Part shown: positions 61,310-64,000 of the stretch, in pieces | How the letters are laid out: every line of letters starts with the position of its first letter | Numbering within the stretch: the first letter of the stretch is position 1 | NCBI RefSeq assembly: GCF_002879645.1 | Contig: NZ_PNRE01000033.1 | Location: forward strand, 62,001-126,000 | DNA: 64,000 bases | Reading direction: 5' to 3' | DNA from: Halomonas heilongjiangensis | Lineage (GTDB): Bacteria > Pseudomonadota > Gammaproteobacteria > Pseudomonadales > Halomonadaceae | Program-made: the position numbers and the translations under genes | The notes under the pieces: model-generated | The model's input: only the letters and a program-made list of their open reading frames with translations | The model's database searches: none | Told to the model about the DNA's origin: nothing

Positions 61310-61834
61310 ATGGCAATCTATCAATACGGCGAACAGGTTCCGGTCATCGGCGAAGGCGTCTACGTGGCCGAAACCGCCGATGTGATCGGGCAGGTCACTC
61401 TCGGGCGCGACGCGAGCGTGTGGTATCAGGCGGTGCTGCGTGGCGATACCGACCATCTCGAGGTCGGTGAACGCGGCAATATCCAGGATGGTGCCGTGCT
61501 GCACGCCGACCCGGGTTTCCCGCTGAAGATCGGCAAGGGTGTGACCGTGGGGCACCAGGCGATGCTGCATGGCTGCACCATCGGCGATGGCAGCCTGGTC
61601 GGCATCCAGGCGGTGATCCTCAACGGCGCGGTGATCGGGCGTAACTGCCTGGTCGCGGCCGGGGCGGTGGTCAAGGAGGGCGCCGAGTTTCCCGACAATT
61701 CGCTGATTGTCGGCGCCCCGGCTCGGCTGGTCAGGGAGCTCTCCGAAGAGCAGATCGCCGGACTCGCCAGGAACGCGACGGGTTATGTGGAGCGGGGCAG
61801 GCTGCACGCGCGCGAGCTCAAGCGCATCGACTGA
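61310..61834 (+). CDS. Gamma-class carbonic anhydrase-like hexapeptide protein
   Basis: 174 aa left-handed beta-helix of the YrdA/PaaY family. Hexapeptide repeats run through most of the chain (e.g. [24 protein letters not shown]). His ligands are in [13 protein letters not shown] and [13 protein letters not shown], so a zinc or iron site is likely. The catalytic Glu loop of true Cam enzymes is missing, as in YrdA, so carbonic anhydrase activity is doubtful. GAGGAG lies 5-6 bp before the ATG at 61310. An in-frame ATG at 61274 is less likely. Confidence 0.88.
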   Translation: MAIYQYGEQVPVIGEGVYVAETADVIGQVTLGRDASVWYQAVLRGDTDHLEVGERGNIQDGAVLHADPGFPLKIGKGVTVGHQAMLHGCTIGDGSLVGIQAVILNGAVIGRNCLVAAGAVVKEGAEFPDNSLIVGAPARLVRELSEEQIAGLARNATGYVERGRLHARELKRID

Positions 61835-61868
61835 TCGGTAGCGACTGCCCGCCCGGCGCGTGGGCCGA

Positions 61869-61911
61869 AACGACACCGCCCCCAGGGCCATGCCATGGGG
61901 GCGGTGTCGTT
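61869..61911. terminator. Bidirectional terminator
   Basis: AACGACACCGCCCCC and GGGGGCGGTGTCGTT pair over 15-16 bp with an 11-nt loop, between the convergent hexapeptide-protein and permease genes. Confidence 0.85.
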
Positions 61912-61930
61912 GCCGGGTCACGGTGGCATA

Positions 61931-63631
61931 TCAGCCGGCGCGCAGCAGCGGGTCGGAGACGCCGATCACGTAGAAGGCGGTCAGGGCGATCAGGCCGGTG
62001 AACACCAGGTAGTAGATGGTCGGCAGGATGGTCTTGCGAATGGTGATGCCTTCACGACCGAGCAGGCCCACGGTGGCAGACGCCGCCACCACGTTGTGAA
62101 TGGCGATCATGTTGCCCGCGGCGGCACCCACGGCCTGCAGGGCGACCATGAAGGCGGTGGAGACCCCCAGCGCCTCGGCCACGTTGAACTGGAACTCGGC
62201 CAGCATCAGGTTGGAGACGGTGTTGGAGCCGGCGATGAAGGCACCGAGGGCGCCCACGGCCGGGGCGAAGAAGGGATAGACCCCGCCCACACCATCGGCG
62301 ACCAACTGTGCCATGGCCACCGGCATGGAGACCAGATCGGCGGCATTGACGCCCGAGTTGATCAGGATCCGCACCATGGGAATGGTGAAGATCAGCACGA
62401 AGCCGGCGCCGAAGATGGTCCGGGTGGACTCGCCGAAGGCGGCCTTGAGTTCGCCGGCACGCATGCGGTGTAGCACGGCAGTCACCAGCACCACCATCAG
62501 CAGAATGCCGCCGGGCAGGTAGAGCGGCTCGATGCTGCCTGACACGCCGGCCTCGCCGAGGATATTGCTCCAGCCGACGCTCAGGGAGGTCAGCGCGGCC
62601 TTGAGCGGTTCGATGGTGCGCGAGGCTACCAGGAAGATGGCCAGCAGCACGTAGGGAACCCAGCCCATCAGGGTGGTGATCGGGGTCTTGCCCACGACAT
62701 CTTCGGTCTTGATCACCAGCTTGCCGATCCACTCGTCCGGCCAGGAGGTGCTCTCGGGGAAGTCCCAGGTGTCGCTGGGGATCAGGAAGCCGCGGCGCGC
62801 CGCCGGCACGACGATGGCCAGGCCGACCATGGCACCGATCATCGACGGGAATTCCGGCCCCAGCAGGACGCCGGCCAGCATGTAGGGCACCACGAAGCAG
62901 ACGCCGGCGAAGATCGCGAAGGGCGCGATGGAGAGGCCTTCCCTCCACGAGCGGTTGGCGCCGAAGAAGCGCACCATGATCACCACCATGATCAGCGGCA
63001 TCAGGATGCCGACGATGCCGTGGACGATGGCCACTTCACCGGCGATCAGGCGGAAGTACTCGGTCCAGGTCGCGCCGTCGGCGGCCAGGCGTTCGGTGAT
63101 GGCTTCGCGGTTGATGCCGCCGGTGACGCCGACCACGATCGGGGTACCCACGGCGCCGAAGGAGACCGGCGTGGACTGGATCATCATGCCCACCACCACG
63201 GCGGCCAGCGCGGGGAAGCCGAGCGCGACCATCAGCGGGGCGGCCACGGCGGCGGGGGTGCCGAAACCGGACGCGCCCTCGATGAAGCAGCCGAACAGCC
63301 AGGCGACGATGATCGCCTGGACGCGGCGGTCGGGGCTGATGCCGGAGAAGCCCTTGCGGATCGCGGTGATGCCCCCCGAATGCTTGAGCGTGTTGAGCAG
63401 CAGGATGGCACCGAAGATGATCCACAGGATCGAGACGGTGAGGATCAACCCCTGGAGGGTCGAGGCGAGTACCCGGTTGAAGGTCATCTCCCAGGCGAAG
63501 AGGCCGATCAGGGCCGTGACCACGAAGACGACCGGCATGGCCGTCCTGGCGGCCACACGGAAGCCGATCAGCAGTACTCCGGCCAGTACCAGGGGCACGA
63601 AGGCGAGTAGTGCAAGAGTGGTATCAGTCAT
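61931..63631 (-). CDS. LctP-family permease for glycolate or lactate (GlcA/LldP-like)
   Basis: 566 aa with 13-14 helices of the lactate permease family, H+-coupled importers of 2-hydroxy acids. [21 protein letters not shown] and the [14 protein letters not shown] segment are the family signature. [19 protein letters not shown] lies near the C-terminus. GlcA and LldP of E. coli both belong here and cannot be told apart by motifs. The nearby glc operon and the shared operator favour glycolate. Start at 63631 has GAGGAAA about 10 bp upstream. A longer frame to 63994 crosses the operator region and is rejected. Confidence 0.92.
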   Translation of the reverse strand: MTDTTLALLAFVPLVLAGVLLIGFRVAARTAMPVVFVVTALIGLFAWEMTFNRVLASTLQGLILTVSILWIIFGAILLLNTLKHSGGITAIRKGFSGISPDRRVQAIIVAWLFGCFIEGASGFGTPAAVAAPLMVALGFPALAAVVVGMMIQSTPVSFGAVGTPIVVGVTGGINREAITERLAADGATWTEYFRLIAGEVAIVHGIVGILMPLIMVVIMVRFFGANRSWREGLSIAPFAIFAGVCFVVPYMLAGVLLGPEFPSMIGAMVGLAIVVPAARRGFLIPSDTWDFPESTSWPDEWIGKLVIKTEDVVGKTPITTLMGWVPYVLLAIFLVASRTIEPLKAALTSLSVGWSNILGEAGVSGSIEPLYLPGGILLMVVLVTAVLHRMRAGELKAAFGESTRTIFGAGFVLIFTIPMVRILINSGVNAADLVSMPVAMAQLVADGVGGVYPFFAPAVGALGAFIAGSNTVSNLMLAEFQFNVAEALGVSTAFMVALQAVGAAAGNMIAIHNVVAASATVGLLGREGITIRKTILPTIYYLVFTGLIALTAFYVIGVSDPLLRAG

Positions 63632-63987
63632 GAGGCTGGTTTTCCTCGGGTGGTTGTCGAACGGGTCGCGAGGCTTGGCATTCGCCTGCCGTCGGGCGGC
63701 GGACGGTCGCAAGATACGCCTACTCCGGCCGGGATGACCATATCTGGAGAATTGGTATGACCAATATGTGGAGGGCTTTCCTTTTTGCCGATAGTGATGG
63801 AAGGCATTGAAAATATGGTTGTTCTTACGCGCCTGGGCGAACGGTTTCCGGCCGGGGAGGGCGCGACCGCTTAGACTAATGGACAAGCCAGTGTCGCCAG
63901 ATGGCCAGGAGAGAGGTGCCGGTTGGCGGGGCTCGGCAAAGCCTGGCACTATCGACTCATGAATCTCACCGGATGCGAGGAGTCGGC
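63632..63987. other. Non-coding divergent region between LctP permease and the next gene
   Basis: 356 bp without a gene. It contains the FadR-type operator at 63751-63765 and an AT-rich stretch (63765-63835) suitable for promoters. No RNA gene or repeat was recognised. Confidence 0.6.
63751..63765 (-). promoter_or_regulatory. FadR/PdhR-type operator upstream of the LctP permease
   Basis: ATTGGT-ATG-ACCAAT is a perfect 6+3+6 palindrome, with a further TGGTCAT half-site close by (63734-63740 on the minus strand). It is 120 bp upstream of the permease start and shares TGGT-N3-ACCA with the glcD/glcC operator. Regulators of this type are GlcC, LldR and PdhR. Confidence 0.75.
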
Positions 63988-64000
63988 ATGGCACGGATAC
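63988..64000 (+). CDS. Start of a gene cut by the window end
   Basis: An ATG at 63988 is preceded at 6 bp by GCGAGGAG, a good ribosome site. Only four codons (MARI) are visible, so nothing can be said of its function. As it is divergent from the permease it might be another regulator, but that is a guess. Confidence 0.4.

Overview
The window is high-GC, densely coded gammaproteobacterial chromosome. It looks most like the Halomonas/Chromohalobacter group (Halomonadaceae). The inference rests on gene content: choline-sulfate desulfation beside a BCCT osmolyte carrier, several TRAP-type carriers, lone LysR switches and a glcDEFG/glcC locus. No rRNA or tRNA genes, CRISPR arrays or intact insertion sequences were seen. 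About 51 genuine genes fill nearly all the sequence, and most gaps hold terminators, operators or short repeats.

Left part (0-12 kb): the end of a fused TRAP permease, an acidic lipoprotein, purEK, and a Tat-exported PhoX-type phosphatase with a possible Pho box. Next comes a divergent redox cluster: a DUF2231-like membrane protein and an ethylbenzene-dehydrogenase-type haem protein face a ferric-reductase-like flavohaem oxidoreductase fused in operon to a cytochrome b5/FMN-binding protein. A membrane PAS-GGDEF-EAL protein and a TraX-like protein follow.

The most coherent candidate system lies at 13-24.6 kb. Two near-identical LysR regulators bracket a TRAP importer. After them come a glutamine-synthetase-like gamma-glutamyl-amide ligase, an aldehyde dehydrogenase, an iron-type alcohol dehydrogenase, a class I glutamine amidotransferase and a cation/proton antiporter. 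I read this as import of an amino-alcohol, or another amine that is oxidised while masked as its gamma-glutamyl amide. A 14-bp tandem repeat array precedes the ligase.

Middle (24.5-39.8 kb): a Zn/Cd/Pb P-type ATPase and a CadR/PbrR-like MerR regulator, each with a MerR-type operator, flank corA. Then follow a basic-amino-acid ABC importer with astE, a methyltransferase frame that lacks a stop before its terminator, a D-malate/tartrate dehydrogenase with its LysR, a GT4 glycosyltransferase, mtfA and a GNAT-nitrilase fusion.

Right part (39.8-64 kb): a ugp-like ABC operon begins at a candidate Pho-box array and is interrupted by a 141-bp palindromic element. It is followed by a two-component system (a periplasmic-binding-domain histidine kinase and a sigma-54 activator) and a GltP-type symporter with a sigma-54 promoter. 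A decayed copy of the ugpE 3' end lies just beyond this block, so the block looks inserted. Next are an EamA exporter, a DksA-like zinc protein, a choline-sulfate module (BCCT carrier, betC, LysR) and the glycolate oxidase operon glcDEF(G) with glcC. The glcF 3' end is partly duplicated, and a heptanucleotide repeat lies between glcF and glcG. A gamma-carbonic-anhydrase-like protein and an LctP-family permease, probably for glycolate, close the window. The glc operon and the permease share a TGGT-N3-ACCA operator.
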